DNA from: Hemerocallis citrina
Lineage: Eukaryota; Streptophyta; Magnoliopsida; Asparagales; Asphodelaceae
DNA: 64,000 nucleotides
Assembly: GCA_017893485.1 (NCBI GenBank)
Contig: CM030367.1
Coordinates: 141,377,089 to 141,441,088 of the forward strand
Direction of reading: 5' to 3'
The notes below the pieces were generated by a model, which was given only the letters and a program-made list of their open reading frames with translations, was not told the origin of the DNA and made no database searches. The translations under genes were made by a program, and so were the position numbers. Positions 44,231 to 57,594 of the stretch are shown one piece after another. Within the stretch, counting starts at the first letter, position 1. Every line of letters starts with the position of its first letter.

Positions 44231-45791
44231 AAATTCATTTGAAAACGTAGTGATTTTTTGGAAAACCTTCGAAAAACCTTTCAAAAACCAAACACGGAAC
44301 CCAATACTCCACAAAATTGCGGGTACAGGTATTAACATAACTATATTATATCATCATTATATACAGATACTTACATAATCTCCCAAATTTCTAAATATTA
44401 CAACTATTACATCCTTCACCAAAATATACACCAACCAACCGAATAACCAAAAAAAAATTTACAGTGTTGTAGAAAAACACAATGCTTTGAGTCTTCAAAA
44501 ATGGGACCAAACAATGTACCTAAAAAAACAATAAGAGTTTTGAAACAAATAGTAAGAGTTTACAATAATGAATCAAAACAATGAGAGTTTTAAAACTAAC
44601 TAACAATAAACAACAAACAATAACTAACAACAAATAGCAAACAAAAACCTTTACATGAAATAATACAAAAAAGGTAAAAAAACACATTCAGTCAGCTCTA
44701 TTAAGGGTATCTTCACTTTTTTCTTTTTGTTCTCTTTCCCTTTTTTTCAATATTAAGAGGTAAGATGTTTGAACACAGGTGTCTTGTGAGTGGAAAGATC
44801 TGTGTTTGTCTTGAAGATGAAATAATTAACTTGTTGCTAGTTATGTAATTTTGATTGGTTTAATGTGGTTCGAATTTTATGTAAATGCAACAGAGATTTC
44901 TTATTTAATTGATCAGTTATGAGTAGATAACACTGACTTTCTTTATCTTATCTTTTTCTTCAAGAAAAAAAGAACAGCAATGTTTTTTGCTACATGAAGA
45001 ACAGCTCGATCAGGTTCTAGCTGCATAATAAATTTTTCCTGTAATTTATAGGTTTGTATCAGTAATTTTTCCTGTAGAAATTATGCATTTGAACTAATTT
45101 AAAGTGCTTAATTCTAAGTTTCAGTTAGATACTTTACACACAAAAAATGTACTTATTCAAAACCTTTGAATACATTTTAGGACAATCACAAATGAAAGAA
45201 AATTTTGGAAAGAATACAGATCAGATATGAAGTTCAAAATTGGTATTCACTGGCATTGATTTTTGATAGTTGCATGGAGTAAATTAAGAAAATTCTTGAC
45301 ACATGAAAATTTTGCATAGTTCTAATAGTTCCCACTTCTTTGTAAAGTGTGCATATATGATAGTTTTAATTCTATTTTTTTAAATTGCAATTCTAGGTTA
45401 TTATAGATTTTAAGAAGGAGAATTAACTGATACCTGAATTGACAGGCCTATAAAATTTCAGGTATTTATGGTTCATATAATTGATATACACTCAATCCAG
45501 ATTTCTTATTCTTCTACCTCACACTGTTCATTTACAGTAATAGTTTGAGTTTTTTTTCTTTCTTTTTTTAAATTGAGATAATTGGAAAACAAAAACTACT
45601 GAAACAGTATATGCCGTTATATTGTGATTTTTAAAAAAATTTCTCAACTTTAGGCTTTCGATGTAGTAGCTCATGTATTTTATTTCAGCATCAAATGGGG
45701 TTTATTATAATGATATTTTAAAACCTGCCACTTGTTGAACCACTACTTTACCTCAGTCTAACTTATATGTGTCTTATTCCTCTTCATGCAG
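44231..45791. other. AT-rich non-coding DNA, possibly intronic
   Basis: No exon could be recognised. It precedes the transporter-like exons and could include introns or lost exons of that gene. Confidence 0.4.
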
Positions 45792-46207
45792 CTGGTGATG
45801 CTCCTTTCATGTATAATGGCATTTTTCTTAAACTACACGATATTTTTAAACAATACCCTCAAATCTGCCGAAATCTAAAGGTTTGTTTATCTCATTAGCA
45901 CCAGCCCATAATTACCTTCCTTCATTTACGCATGCCTTTTTTTCTCCCTTGAAAATGAGAACACTCCTTGCACTTTTGTTTGTGACAGGATTTTATCACA
46001 GTAGGACTCGGTTGGTTGTTGTTTCGAGGGCTTCCTTTTGATTTGGTTAGTCGAATCTTCTTATCATACCTACCAATTTATGTTCTTGTATTTTCTCTCA
46101 TTGATAATAATGTTTATTTTTGTTTTCTTTTTCTTTTCAGCAAAATATTATAGGGCGGGGGCTTGGTTTTGTGGGGTCCTTTTTATATGCTTGCTGTAAA
46201 CTCAAAG
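45792..46207 (+). pseudogene. Nucleotide-sugar transporter-like gene fragment (UGNT1-like)
   Basis: Three exons with good splice signals: 45792-45880, 45989-46045 and 46141-46207. They read LVMLLSCIMAFFLNYTIFLNNTL, then (after a frame change) CRNLK joined to DFITVGLGWLLFRGLPFDL, then QNIIGRGLGFVGSFLYACCKLKG. This is the C-terminal membrane part of plant drug/metabolite-superfamily nucleotide-sugar transporters, closest in my recollection to the UDP-GlcNAc transporter UGNT1 group, which acts in the Golgi membrane. Two signs of decay: the first exon loses frame where the family has a conserved NSALTQT-like stretch, and a Gly-to-Arg change appears to have occurred in the GGLPFDL motif. No upstream exons were recognised, so it is a relic or captured fragment. 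Confidence 0.65.
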
Positions 46208-49200
46208 GTAAGTAGGTACTGATAGATGGAGATAGGCCATTTAAGTGAGAAGATGAAGACGGAACCAAAGAAATGGGATATCAGCACAATTTTGTGCATT
46301 TGTGGACCATTTTTGGGGTCCATTTTTGCATGTTATTCATGCTCGTAAATGCTAATATTATTATTTTGGGTTGAAAGTGGGTATTTATTGAGGATCATGA
46401 GATTCTTCTTTGACCGATGGTATTGTCTATATCGATTCCTCAACAAACCAGAGCAGAGTTATGAAAGAAGACCAGGGATGGGCTGCAATTTTACTGGTGG
46501 TAGATTTGTGCGACAATTTTTTAAAAATTTTCTTTCAGTGCAGTAAATTATTTTTATGATGCTCCTAAACCCGTCCATGTATAGAACACTTCTGTGTGTA
46601 TCCTTTATTGATCATCCTGCCATAGTTACTTTAATTGTTTATTTGAGTTCATTTATTTATTTGATGTGCTATGATGAATGTTATTTACTGTGATAAAATG
46701 AAGTTAAACAATGAATAAAAATGTCCTTATTAAGTTCATATACATACTTCAACATTTTGCATTTAGAAAAATGCATATTAGGGAAGCTCTCGGATAAGGA
46801 TATATCCGATCTGTATCCAAATCCAAATTTTTTGTGAAAACAGATATGAAAAATTCGTATCCAGGCAAATACGAATTCAGATATTCAAATCTAAAAAAAT
46901 TCGAATGTGAATACGGATACGGATAGCACTTTAAAAAGCGAATTCGGACACGGATATCTCTAATCTCTAATATCTAATATTATAATGGTAGAATTGAGGT
47001 TGTCATTTGTAGACATTCAACTATTTAATCTCAACCATTCCAAATAGATGAATCTCTTATCGTGTAATCTTTTTATTTACAGGGGCAACTGTGCATGTCG
47101 TAACAGTATTACAGAAAATATCCCAAGTACTTAATCACTGCAAACTGTTCTCAATAATAGAAAAGTTTTCAGCCCTAAAACTATCACAAAGCTTGATTGT
47201 GGAAGACCTGTAGTATATATACACTAATGCCAATATTACTATCACATTTTGATCTGTTTTAAAGTAATCGATGGCCCATTTCGCAACTGCTCTTCGTGAT
47301 TTTGATCATTGCTTTCATGACGATATTTATCATCTAACAACTCTTTGCAGCAGAGAGATGATTTAAAAAAGTACATCAATCAATTAAGGTTTAACTTTGT
47401 CATTCAATATCAATCATCTTCGGTCATCTTCAGTTGCCACACTACTTGTTCTGTTATTCACTTGCCTACGGGAATACTAATGTCCATGGCATATATCGTT
47501 CAATGACCAATTTAGTGCAGGTTATATGATCAATTCTCCCTCTAAGGCAATGAAAGAAATTTTGTGTAGGTTATATGATCAATTGAGGAATATACCATTC
47601 AAACAATGCTTCACTATCATCATACAAATAGTTGCTATCAAAACTGAGAGAAAGCATCTAAACTTGCATCTTCCAAGCTAGACTAAAGTGACCTTAATTA
47701 ATGAGACAGTGAAGAGAAATTAGTGGTAAACCTGATCATTGCTATAGTCTACAATCCATCACTTTTTCTTACCAATTCTCCTTATATCCACAATTTTAAT
47801 GATCAAGTCTTTTGCAACTCATCGCTACAATCCATGACTTTTCCACCCTATCCTCCTCATTTCATCTAAAAAAAAATTCTAAAATCTGGTTTGATTACTA
47901 AAAATTCTATACCATTTCAGACACTTTTCCACCTTTTGCAAACCTTGATTTTTTGAGAATTTTTTCTGTAGTAATATGAATTCTAAAATTGTTTTATACA
48001 GTAAAAGAGTGGATAGAACAATAATTTAGGAAATTAATATGACAGGAAGAGGTTGACTACTAATTAGAAGAAACTTAATCGGAGCCAATTGCAAGTATCA
48101 GGAAAAGAAATGAATAAAAAAGAATCTGATTCGATTATAATTTTCAAAAAATTAAATTAAGTGAAGGAATAATACCAGAAAAATTCGATGGTTTGGATGA
48201 GATTTAATCTTCTTCTTCTTCCTCCTCTTCCTCTACTTCTTCTTCCTGTCTTGTAAAATATCGGACAGCAGGCGGCAACAGAGAGGCGGAAACACCTATA
48301 AATTTTGAATGATGAAAACTTTAAAACCAAGATTAAACTTTAGCTAGAGACTAAACTTAAAATTGTTTAAGAGAGAGATTCAACTATATAAGCGAAGATT
48401 ATTTTAGATTAGTGTAACTTTTGTATCCTAAGTTATGAGGCTAGAAACATTTCAAATTAGTCAGAGTAGTTATGCCAAATAAACATATAAATAAATTTAA
48501 GTGGATATTTTTTTTTATCTCTATACAGTCTTTACCGTATATACAAAAGGCAGTGGCGGGCACACACCCACGGCAGATGCCTATACTCAGATTTTGATAT
48601 GCCAAGAAGTTGGCTATGCATTGAACCATATTTGGTAACTTTTAAATAGTTTTGGTAAATTTTTTCCTGTCCCTTCCACATAAATCGAAATGCTAATCCC
48701 AACAGATTCTATTTAATCCCAATAGATTCCCCTTCCTTCCACTATATGGTAGTCAACTCTAAACTGAAAACCTTTTTCAATCTAAAATGGCAGGACATAA
48801 TCCAATTTCACAGTAACTTCAGAGATAAAACAATCCTGATAATTAAGGTACATGGGGAAGTATAAAACAAATTTAAAGAATTCTTGGACTACCAATAGGA
48901 AGAGCATCATAGTTGTGAGGAAACCTAACCTTGTTGCCAATGTAACCCATAGCGCCCACACCAACAGTGGAATTTTCAAATTCTAGATGTGATTCGTGCC
49001 GATACTCCCTTTAAAAGTACATTGCAAAGATATAAAGAATAGAGACCATAAGATTTTTTATCAATGGTTACAATATCTAGAGAACAAAAGTTATAGAACA
49101 GAATGAGATAAATAAAATATGGGAAACAAAGGTTCCACAAAACCAAGCACAACTTTTGAATGTTACAAAGAGAATAGGAGAGGTAATAAAGAATATAGCG

Positions 49201-49862
49201 TGGCTCTTAGGCAAAACAATCTTATGTTTGACTCTTACGCAAAACAAACTTGTAGCAATTCCATATGAAGGTGAAGCCGTAAACAGGGAGAAATCAATGC
49301 ATAACATAGTAAACAATCCTATGTTTGACCCTAAATTAGAGGGAAAGAAGTTACAGACAGAAATACTTAATATTTCAGTCATTTCCTCTGAAGATTATTC
49401 ATTGGACTGTCTGTCATATTTCGTAATACACAAACAAAAAAGTAATACAATCCTAATATTTATTTTTATGTAGATTTGCTTAAATAAAGATCTTACAACA
49501 ATTAAAAACTCATGTCAAAAGGTAAATGTGCAAGTACCAAATTTGGGCAATTACACACGCTAGAACCCTAAACATCACAACTCAATCAAATCGACATCCC
49601 AATTCAGCCAAAACAGCGCTGAGTTATTCCAAGTTGCAGTCAAATATTATTCCAACAAATTCATAAAATCATGCTCTGTGTATCATCCAACTATATAAAA
49701 TCCTCCACTGCAACTAAACTATCAAAACAGAAGAGTCGAAGATGTATAATGTGACTGTAGTTAGGAAAGCATAAGAGATCGAGGAACGTACCTACTACAA
49801 AATGAACACTTTTTACAATTCTGAATAAACGCTCATATATTAATTTTAAATGCCAAAATTGT
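46208..49862. other. Long non-coding stretch, no gene recognised
   Basis: Mostly AT-rich. At 46790-46960 there is a degenerate repeat of GGATA/CGGATA/CGAAT words and their complements. A TTACAG acceptor at about 47079 could begin a last exon of the transporter relic. TAGGTTATATGATCAATT-like words occur twice near 47520 and 47565. Short open frames at 49156-49473 (+) and 48782-48979 (-) match nothing I recognise. Confidence 0.45.
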
Positions 49863-50365
49863 TCAGGAGAAGAAGTAATCAATGGGTTGTGGTTGCGCCC
49901 ACTCTTGGTTGAGTAACAATGTCTTAAGCGTCTGCATAATGTCGTAGTCTGGATCTATCTTGTGTTGCCAGCTCTATAAAATCAAATAAAATGTAATTAT
50001 CGGAGTTCGTCTTCAGTAAATATGAAAAAACAAATTCAGACAATGGCCCAACTGAAAACATTAACTTAGTTGTAGTTCTACTAAAGAATCATGCGAGGAC
50101 ATTCAGTATAATATTAGTCAAGAAAACTAATATGAATTTGAAGTTCTGGGGAATCTTGGAGGGTTGCTCCATGTTTAATAGAGATTGAGGTAAATATTCA
50201 TAGAACTAACCTCAAGAACCAATATCTTTACCAACACAGTGCACACATTGCCATCAACATTGACTCTGTGGCGGCGAACTGTATCGAGCAACTGGTGCAT
50301 GCAATCAGCAGGATGTACATTGTCACCCTCAGGGGTGCCCCAGAAAGAAATTTCCTATCCAATTC
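49863..50365 (-). pseudogene. ABC1-family kinase (ADCK1-like) gene fragment
   Basis: Two minus-strand exons. The first (50211-50365) follows a TTCAG acceptor, reads GTPEGDNVHPADCMHQLLD and VNVDGNVCTVLVKILVLE, and ends at a GTTAGT donor. The second (49863-49973) follows ATAG, reads SWQHKIDPDYDIMQTLKTLL, and stops with TGA. This matches the C-terminal region of plant aarF/ABC1 (UbiB-type) atypical kinases, organellar proteins linked to quinone metabolism. An in-frame TAG lies near the start of the first exon (about 50344-50346), just upstream of the conserved block. No kinase-core exon is visible before the TIR element at 50673, so it is a truncated copy or the 3' end of a disrupted gene. Confidence 0.65.
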
Positions 50366-50669
50366 CTGAAGATAAAAAAATAATTTAGTATAACTATTTA
50401 CTTCAGAAAGAAGTTTCTTATGAATGAGTCTAGTAAATCATACATGAGTACAACATAACCTAAATGATGCAAAGTTTTACCGAGAGCAAAGCATTGATGG
50501 AATTGCTAGTATGCTACCTAAATGAAAATTTCATCCATCCATCCTTTATAAATCTAAAATATTAAAGCCAAACATATCAATAACCAAAAGCTCTCCTTTC
50601 ATAATCCAACCATCATAAGGTCCCAATATTAAGTTTTGGAGGTCAGAGTTGTAACGAAATACAAACAAA
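50366..50669. other. No gene recognised
   Basis: AT-rich, upstream of the kinase fragment. It may be intronic. Confidence 0.4.
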
Positions 50670-50929
50670 TGAGGTTGCGTTTGGTTTGTTGTTTTGAAAA
50701 CAGTTTTCTGAAAATAGTTTTCTCAAAACAGTTTTCTGAAAACAGTTTTCTGAAAATGGGAGTGTAAAAGCTGTTTGGTAATAATTTTTTATGAAAACAG
50801 TTTTTAAAAAATGGGAGTATAATGTATGTATAGGTTGGGTTGTATGTATATACTGTATACAGTATATATACTCTGATACATACATGTTGTATACATATAC
50901 ATACATACTGATATATAATAATATAAAAA

Positions 50930-51428
50930 AATTATTATAATAAACATATTTAATAATATACATATATATAATAATATATAATAATTATAATCATATATAT
51001 GTAATAATAATATATTCAAATTATATATTAAACAATTTATTATAATAATAATAAATTATATAATAATATATATAATAATATATAATAGTAATATATAATA
51101 GTAATAATATATATTATAATAATAATAGATTATTATAATAGTATATATAAAATAGTGTATATGAAATAATAGTATATATAAAATAATAATATAATATAAT
51201 AATAGTATATATAATAATAATACAATATAATAATAGTATATATAAAATAGTATATATATAATAATAATATATATAATAATAATATAATATAATAATAGTA
51301 TATATACACAGTATATATAAAATAATAATATATTATAATAATTGTATATTATATAATAATATGAAATAATTTATTATAATAAACATATTTAATTATATAC
51401 ATATATATAATAACATATAATAATTATA
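50930..51428. repeat. AT-rich tandem repeat, left of the LINE
   Basis: ATA/TAA-rich sequence in which the block AATAAACATATTTAAT..ATACATATATATAATAA occurs at about 50938 and 51379, giving a unit of about 440 bp. The array continues on the other side of the LINE. Confidence 0.75.
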
Positions 51429-51454
51429 GAACATTTTCAAAAAAAAACAACACC

Positions 51455-53928
51455 ATGAGAACATCCCAACACCCCAATACCCACAGGCGGTACTCCCTAT
51501 CCCACTCCTACCACAACCAACCCAAAGCCAGACGTCACCCATCCCCAACCATGGCCAAGCGAGGCAGAGATGAGGACGATGGCCATCATCGTGAAGGAGG
51601 ATGGTACCAAGGGAGAAGCACAGCGCGTGAGTACCGTAGGTCTCATTCTCTAAGAGGAAGAAGGGAACGAGAGGTGTATGACAGTGACAGAGCTGCGAGG
51701 ACTTCCCATCGTCGGGATGCTGAAGAGACAAAGAAGGAGCCGAAGAGCAACTTGAGGAGCGGCATTCTTCTTTCTCCTACCGACGGGGGTAGCAGCAAAC
51801 CCCGTTCGTATGCAGAAGTAGCAAGAGCCAAGATCCATGATGGAGAAGGGTATATATCACACCGTCACTCCCAAAGCCCAGATGAAGATGTACGTCAAGC
51901 AAAAGATGAAGGTGAGGGAGAATGGGTCCTGGTTAAGAGGAGGAAGAACAATCAGCCCACCAAGAGCCACAGTCCATCGGAGAACTCGCGCAACGTCGGA
52001 AGCAAAAACTGCCACAAGTGTGCTAAGCCTGGGCATTCGATCAGTAAGTGTCAAGCTGATTGGTTTTGCTACTTTTGTAGGCGCACCGGACACATTTCGA
52101 CCACTTGCCCCAAGCGGCTTATAGCATCACCAGCCAATCCTAAAGCTCAGAAGCAGCCGTTTCCAACTGTGTCGGAAGGAAGCAAAACACAGGAGAGCAC
52201 GGCAGGAGACAGACGAATTATCTAAGCCATTATATCTCCTACTCCACTGATCGCTGATTTCGAACGAAGATTTAGCAGAGGGATCCTTGTCAAAGCACAA
52301 AGCGGCGTCCCCAATGCGACAGACGTCAAAGAGCTACTCCTAGCGGCACTAGTCACCTCGCCAACGCCGACATGGGTTATTCAAGAAATTGGCGTCAACT
52401 CTTTCTACGCCCATTGTAGCGATGCAGATCTCGCCAAGGAGACGATTAGAGTTAAGGGATTAGAGGGGAAAGATGCCCAGGGCTTAGAGTTCTACATCAC
52501 ATTCAAGTGGTGGTCAAGAGACTATGGAGCCTTGAAGGCGGAGAATCTACCGCCGGTATGGTTAAGGCTGTATAATTTGCCATTCCATTCCTGGATAAGG
52601 TCAGGGTTTCAAAACATCATTAGACAATTTGGTATGCTTATAGATATCGACAGGCAGACCATCACTCACTCAGCTAGAAAATTTGCGAGGATCAAGGTAG
52701 GAGTCGCAAACAAGTCCGATATTCCGTCCAAGATATTAGTTGAATTTGATAACTATATCTATGAAGTGCGCGTCATAGTGGAGGTTCAAAAAAGGTGCCA
52801 TTTGCTGTTCACGGTGCTAGAGCGAAGGATTGCTTTTTCAATGGTCAAGATGGGTTGCCAGAGGAAGAAGATGATGTGGAACCGTTAGATGAGGTAGGGT
52901 ACACACGAGCGAATCAGAGGGCAAAAGTAGATTTCAAAAGAGTAGGTCTACTGGATCAAGAGCGTCAACTGGTCAATTCGAAGTCAGAGAAGCATCTGCA
53001 AACCCCATCGAACAAACCAAGGCAACGGCTAGATGAGCCCAAACCCAGCTGGCAAATGGCAACAGCAGAATTCCCGCAGCTGTCGTCAATCAGAGCTACT
53101 CAACAACGAAGGGATGGTGCTACTGCAGTTGAAGAGACAGCATTCGGCGAAGTGACTGGTAGAGGCGATGGGAAGGATAGAGTAGACGTGTCTGGGCCTA
53201 CCTATGTACCGTCAAAGCTAGGAATACTTAAACAGGGAAATGATGGAGGTCTTACCAAACAGATGGGTTTGATTAATGAAGATTGGATGAGATTTTCTAA
53301 TGAGGAGATAGAGAGATCTGTGAAAGCTGCTGTGAAGGCCTTGATCCAATCCAAAGAATCAACACTTCTTGGGCATGGGCCTTTGGCCAAAAAAGTTATT
53401 ATTTCCACTATGGAAGATGGACCGATAGAGGTTATTACCCCTACTCCCATTCAAGCTGCTTGTGACTCAAATATTGAACACGCTCAGTTACTCAACGCCC
53501 AGCACAGTGCAGACCCGGACCCGGGGGAGGGGATTATCGGAGCGCTAGATGGAATTCGGGAGGACAATATCATCTCCGTTACACAAACAGAGGGCGATGA
53601 TAGGGAAGCAAGGGGCAGTGTGGGGAGCTCGGCAACAAAAAAAATCATTGAATATCGGAGGAAGGGAAAAAGGCAGATGGTCAGTATGGATAGCCACAAC
53701 AATGAGCAGGAGGGATGGACTTATAGGGGAATCAAACAATCGGAGGACATCGCGTCAGGAGAAGGTACCTCTACATTTAATTATTCAGTTCTTAATTCGT
53801 TATCTGATGATTCGCTCATTTACTTCGCTAGTTTGTATGGTCTAGCCATGGGTTCCTCTAAGGCTGAACAATTATCCAACCTAGCTATCATTAGAGAGGA
53901 CACCAAACTTGTCACTTTACATCCCTAG
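51455..53928 (+). pseudogene. LINE ORF1, RNA-binding protein
   Basis: Forms the RNA-protein particle in L1-type elements. The frame is open from 51455; the ATG at 51551 (MAKRGRDEDD), in a good context, is the likelier start. An Arg/Ser-rich N-terminus is followed by two CCHC knuckles, CHKCAKPGHSISKC and CYFCRRTGHISTTC (about 52010-52110). A TAA at 52223-52225 interrupts the frame, which then continues unchanged into a DUF4283-like region (FKWWSRDYGALK, PVWLRLYNLPFHSW). An A-run frameshift near 52790 moves the reading to the frame of 52795-53928, a Glu/Ser-rich tail without known motifs. The 54-bp gap to ORF2 is normal for plant L1. Confidence 0.85.
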
Positions 53929-53982
53929 GTTACTCAGGGGAGGGGGGGAGCATTCTAGAATAGGTGTTTACGGGTTTTTTTT

Positions 53983-56900
53983 ATGGTATACATATTTTGG
54001 AACGTTAGAGAAATGCGCCAAAGGGTGAAAAGAAGAGCGATAGGAGTAACTATAGCCAAGATTCGACCTGACATTTGTGGGTTTCAGGAAACTAGAATAG
54101 AGACGCCAATAGAGGAGGATTTCACTTCGATCAGAGGGTTAACAGACTTCCAATGGCGTTTTAAGCCATCTAGGGGATTCTCTGGAGGCATAGCGGTAGG
54201 CGCTAGTGTCACTACATTCGAGATTGTAGACGATTTTATTAGGGCTTTTACGGTATCCATTAGAATTAGACGTCGACGTGATGATTGGGCACAGACAGTT
54301 ACTAGCGTATATGGGCCATACGATAGTAGATTGAGGCAACAGTTCTGGACGGAATTAAAATTCATTAGGAACAAATGGGACGGGGCATGGGTCATCGGAG
54401 GGGATTTTAACATCACCAGATTCCATGATGAGCATAAAGGAAGGGGCCATGGCAGCTATGATCAAGACTCTTTCAACAAGACGATAGATGATTTAGAGTT
54501 ACTAGAACTAGAGATGACTGACAGGAAATATACTTGGTCAAATATGCAGCGTAACCCCATCATGGCCAAGTTAGATCGAGTTCTCGTGTCAAACGAATGG
54601 GAGGATGTTTTCCCCTTTGCAAAGGTAAAGTCTGTACTACGATACACTTCAGACCATCTGCCTCTGGTGATCGATTGTGGGCTGCAAGAGAGAAAGAAAC
54701 ACTTCAGCTTCAAATTTGAGAAAGCTTGGACAATTTACGACGAGACTAGACAGGTAATAGCCGATTCCTGGAATGCTGCTACTGCCCAGGGCACGGCTGT
54801 GGGAATTTGGGTAGAGAAGACAACATGGTTACGAAAGAGATTAAAAGATTGGGCCAGACAAAAAACGAGGGATATCCATCTTACACGAGAGACGCTAGCC
54901 GGCAGAATATCACAGTTGGAAAGTGCTCAAGAGGATAGAGACTTACATAACTCGGAGAAAGATGAACTTTCTAATAAAAGACTCGAGCTACAACATATAG
55001 GGAAGATGGAGGAATTATATTGGCAACAGAGAGCTAGAGTTCAGTGGCTGAGAGAGGGAGATGCTAACACAAAATTTTTCCACAAGGTCACCAATGGCAG
55101 AAAAAGACAGAACTATATCACGGGGATCAAGGTTAATGGAATCTGGACGGATAACCAAGACTTGATCAGGGGGCATCTAGACTCTCACTATCACAAGCTT
55201 TTAGGAGGAGATATGGGGGGTAGATGTGCTATGGCTCAGGATATGTGGAGCTCCGCAAGAATAGAGGGGAGTGATGGGATCGAATCGAGATTTACCGAAG
55301 CTGAGGTGTTGGCCGCAATTAAGACGCTTGGTCAGGACAAGGCCCCCGGACCAGATGGGTTCCCTATTTTCTTCTTCAGAATTTACTGGCATATCATAAA
55401 AGCCGACCTTTTGAACATCTTCCACGAGTTACACGACGGGGTAACGAACCTGGATAGGTTAAATTACGCTACGATTGTTCTCGTCCCGAAGAAATGTGAG
55501 GTTAACTCCCACGAGGACCTCAGACCGATAAGCCTTCTCAACGGATCGTTTAAGATAATAACGAAGGTCCTAGCTCAAAGACTAGCCCCAAACCTTTAAG
55601 AGGTGGTTGCTGAGTCGCAGAGTGGATTCATTAGTGGGAGGGACATCATGGACAGCATAGCGGCGGCACACGAAATTGTCTTCAGAGGTCACAAAGATAA
55701 AGCCCAGGGATTCATACTTAACCTCGATTTTCAGAAAGCATATGACTCAGTTTCTTGGGATAGTATGGAGGAAGCGCTTATGCTTAAAGGATTCGGCCCA
55801 AAATGGATATTATGGATGAATAAGTGCATTCGCGGCGGAAAATCGTCCATTCTGGTAAACGGATGGCTGGGGAAAGAGATCAGATGCAAGAAAGGATTAC
55901 GACAAGGGGATCCTCTATCGTCCCTTCTATTTGCAATCGTGGCCGACGGACTAGCGGAGATGATAAGAAGAGCTAGGGAAAACGACACAATCAAAGGCAT
56001 CAACATTAAGGGAATCACAGAACCTATGTCTATTCTACAATATGCAGACGACACAATTCTGTTCGGGAGCGCGACTGTTGAGGAAGCAGTCGCCTTTAAG
56101 ACAATCCTGGCTTGCTTCCAAGGATGGTCAGGGATGAAAGTGAACCTGAACAAGACTAGTATTATCCCAATCTATGATCAGCAGGAGACATCGATAGGGG
56201 ATATTAAGGAGATATTTGACTGCAAGATAGGCGAATATCCATTCAAATACTTGGGAACCCCCATTAAGCCAGGATCCCTCCTCAAGGACGACTGGAACTT
56301 TATTATCGCAAAGATCGAAAAGAAGCTATCGGGATGGCAGAATAGGTTTCTTTCACTGGGAGGAAGGATCATTCTACTCAACTCGGTCGTCAGTGAGATC
56401 CCGCTGTTTATCATGTCTATTTATGAACTACCAAAGTGGGTGATCAATAGAATAGACAAATTGAGGCGTAGATTCTTATGGAAGGGAATTGGGGAGGGAA
56501 ACAAAGGCTTTCACTTAGTGAACTGGGGAAGAGTCTGCAAAAGAAGAGAATTTGGAGGCTTGGGGATCATTAATTTACACGATATGAACAGAGCCCTATT
56601 AAGTAAGTGGTGGTGGAAGATAAATAATAAGCAAAAGAAATGGTGGAGCTACTCGTTCGAGCTTTACCGTAAAAGAAGAAAGTACAGATTTGGAGGAAGA
56701 AGCCCATCGGCAAAAGTGTCCATATTGTGGAAGGGAATAGCAAAACAGGGAGAAATTTTCTTTTCCAACACCAGATGCAAGGTAGGAAGTGGGAAAAACA
56801 CTAGGTTCTGGAAAGACAAATGGTGTGGGGCAACAACATTGCAAAACCGATTCCCACAAGCAGCTGAAGCAGTTCTGGATCTAGATCTCACAATCGCAGA

Positions 56901-57594
56901 CATTAGAAGGAATGGCACTCTTAATTTTAAGGTATCACACAATATTACGACAGAAAGCACGGCCCAATTTGAAGAGTTGAATGAGATGATCTCGCAGGAA
57001 GGGGGACCGGCTAATAGGTTACCAGATGAGAGATGGTGGGATAGAGACAATTCAAAAGTGTTTTCGGTTTCATCCATGTATAAATGGATCAATGATGGGG
57101 GTATGAGATGTCAAGTCCAATCGGTTATTTGGGGGGCCAAGATTCCGTTCAGGGTTAAAGTTTTCTGTTGGTTAGCCCACAACAACGCTATTCTTTCCAA
57201 ACATAACCTGCAGAAGCGAAACATGCAGCTAGACGCGACTTGTGATATGTGTCTAGCAGCACAAGAAGACGTCAACCATATCCTGTTCCTTTGTCCCAAA
57301 GCTCGTCTTGGGTGGGAGATAGTATGTAGGGGATTCAGGTGTTCACACTACCCTACCACGACCACTGACATATGGAGGTATATTAGAGAGACACACATTA
57401 AAGTAGATGATAGAAAGGCGTGGGACATAGTCATTGCCGCTACAATCTGGAACCTGTGGCTAGAAAGAAATGATTTTATTTTCCGCAACAATGTCTATAG
57501 ATTTCATAATTCAATGCATAAGATTTTTCTTCTGATCTATGATTGGGCAGGAACGCAGGAAGCAGCGAAGAGGCTCAGGACCAATGGAGACTAG
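53983..57594 (+). pseudogene. LINE ORF2, endonuclease and reverse transcriptase
   Basis: About 1200 codons with one in-frame TAA (55597-55599). Endonuclease: WNVRE, FQETRIE, VIGGDFNI (about 54394), KLDRVLVS and TSDHLPL (about 54650). RT: KAPGPDGFP (about 55340), DLRPISLLNG, then after the stop SGFISGRD, LDFQKAYDSV, GLRQGDPLS and the catalytic YADD at 56041-56052. C-terminus: a CCHC-like RVT zinc-binding segment, CDMC...HILFLC (about 57244-57294), and NLWLERND. All visible catalytic residues are intact. The single TAA separates endonuclease plus RT fingers from the RT palm, so the copy is inactive as read unless the stop is read through or is a sequencing error. Confidence 0.9.

Noticed and set aside
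46971..47010. Possible Helitron 5' end (TCTAATATTATAATGGTAG)
   Set aside because: Resembles the start of the Helitron at 16841, but no hairpin-CTRR end could be paired with it downstream.
48875..48985. Minus-strand reading GVGAMGYIGNKVRFPHNYDALP that looks conserved
   Set aside because: It has a protein-like character, but I could not name a family or find neighbouring exons. Not enough to call a gene.
49156..49473. 105-codon + strand open frame
   Set aside because: Low complexity at the end, no domain, AT-rich surroundings.
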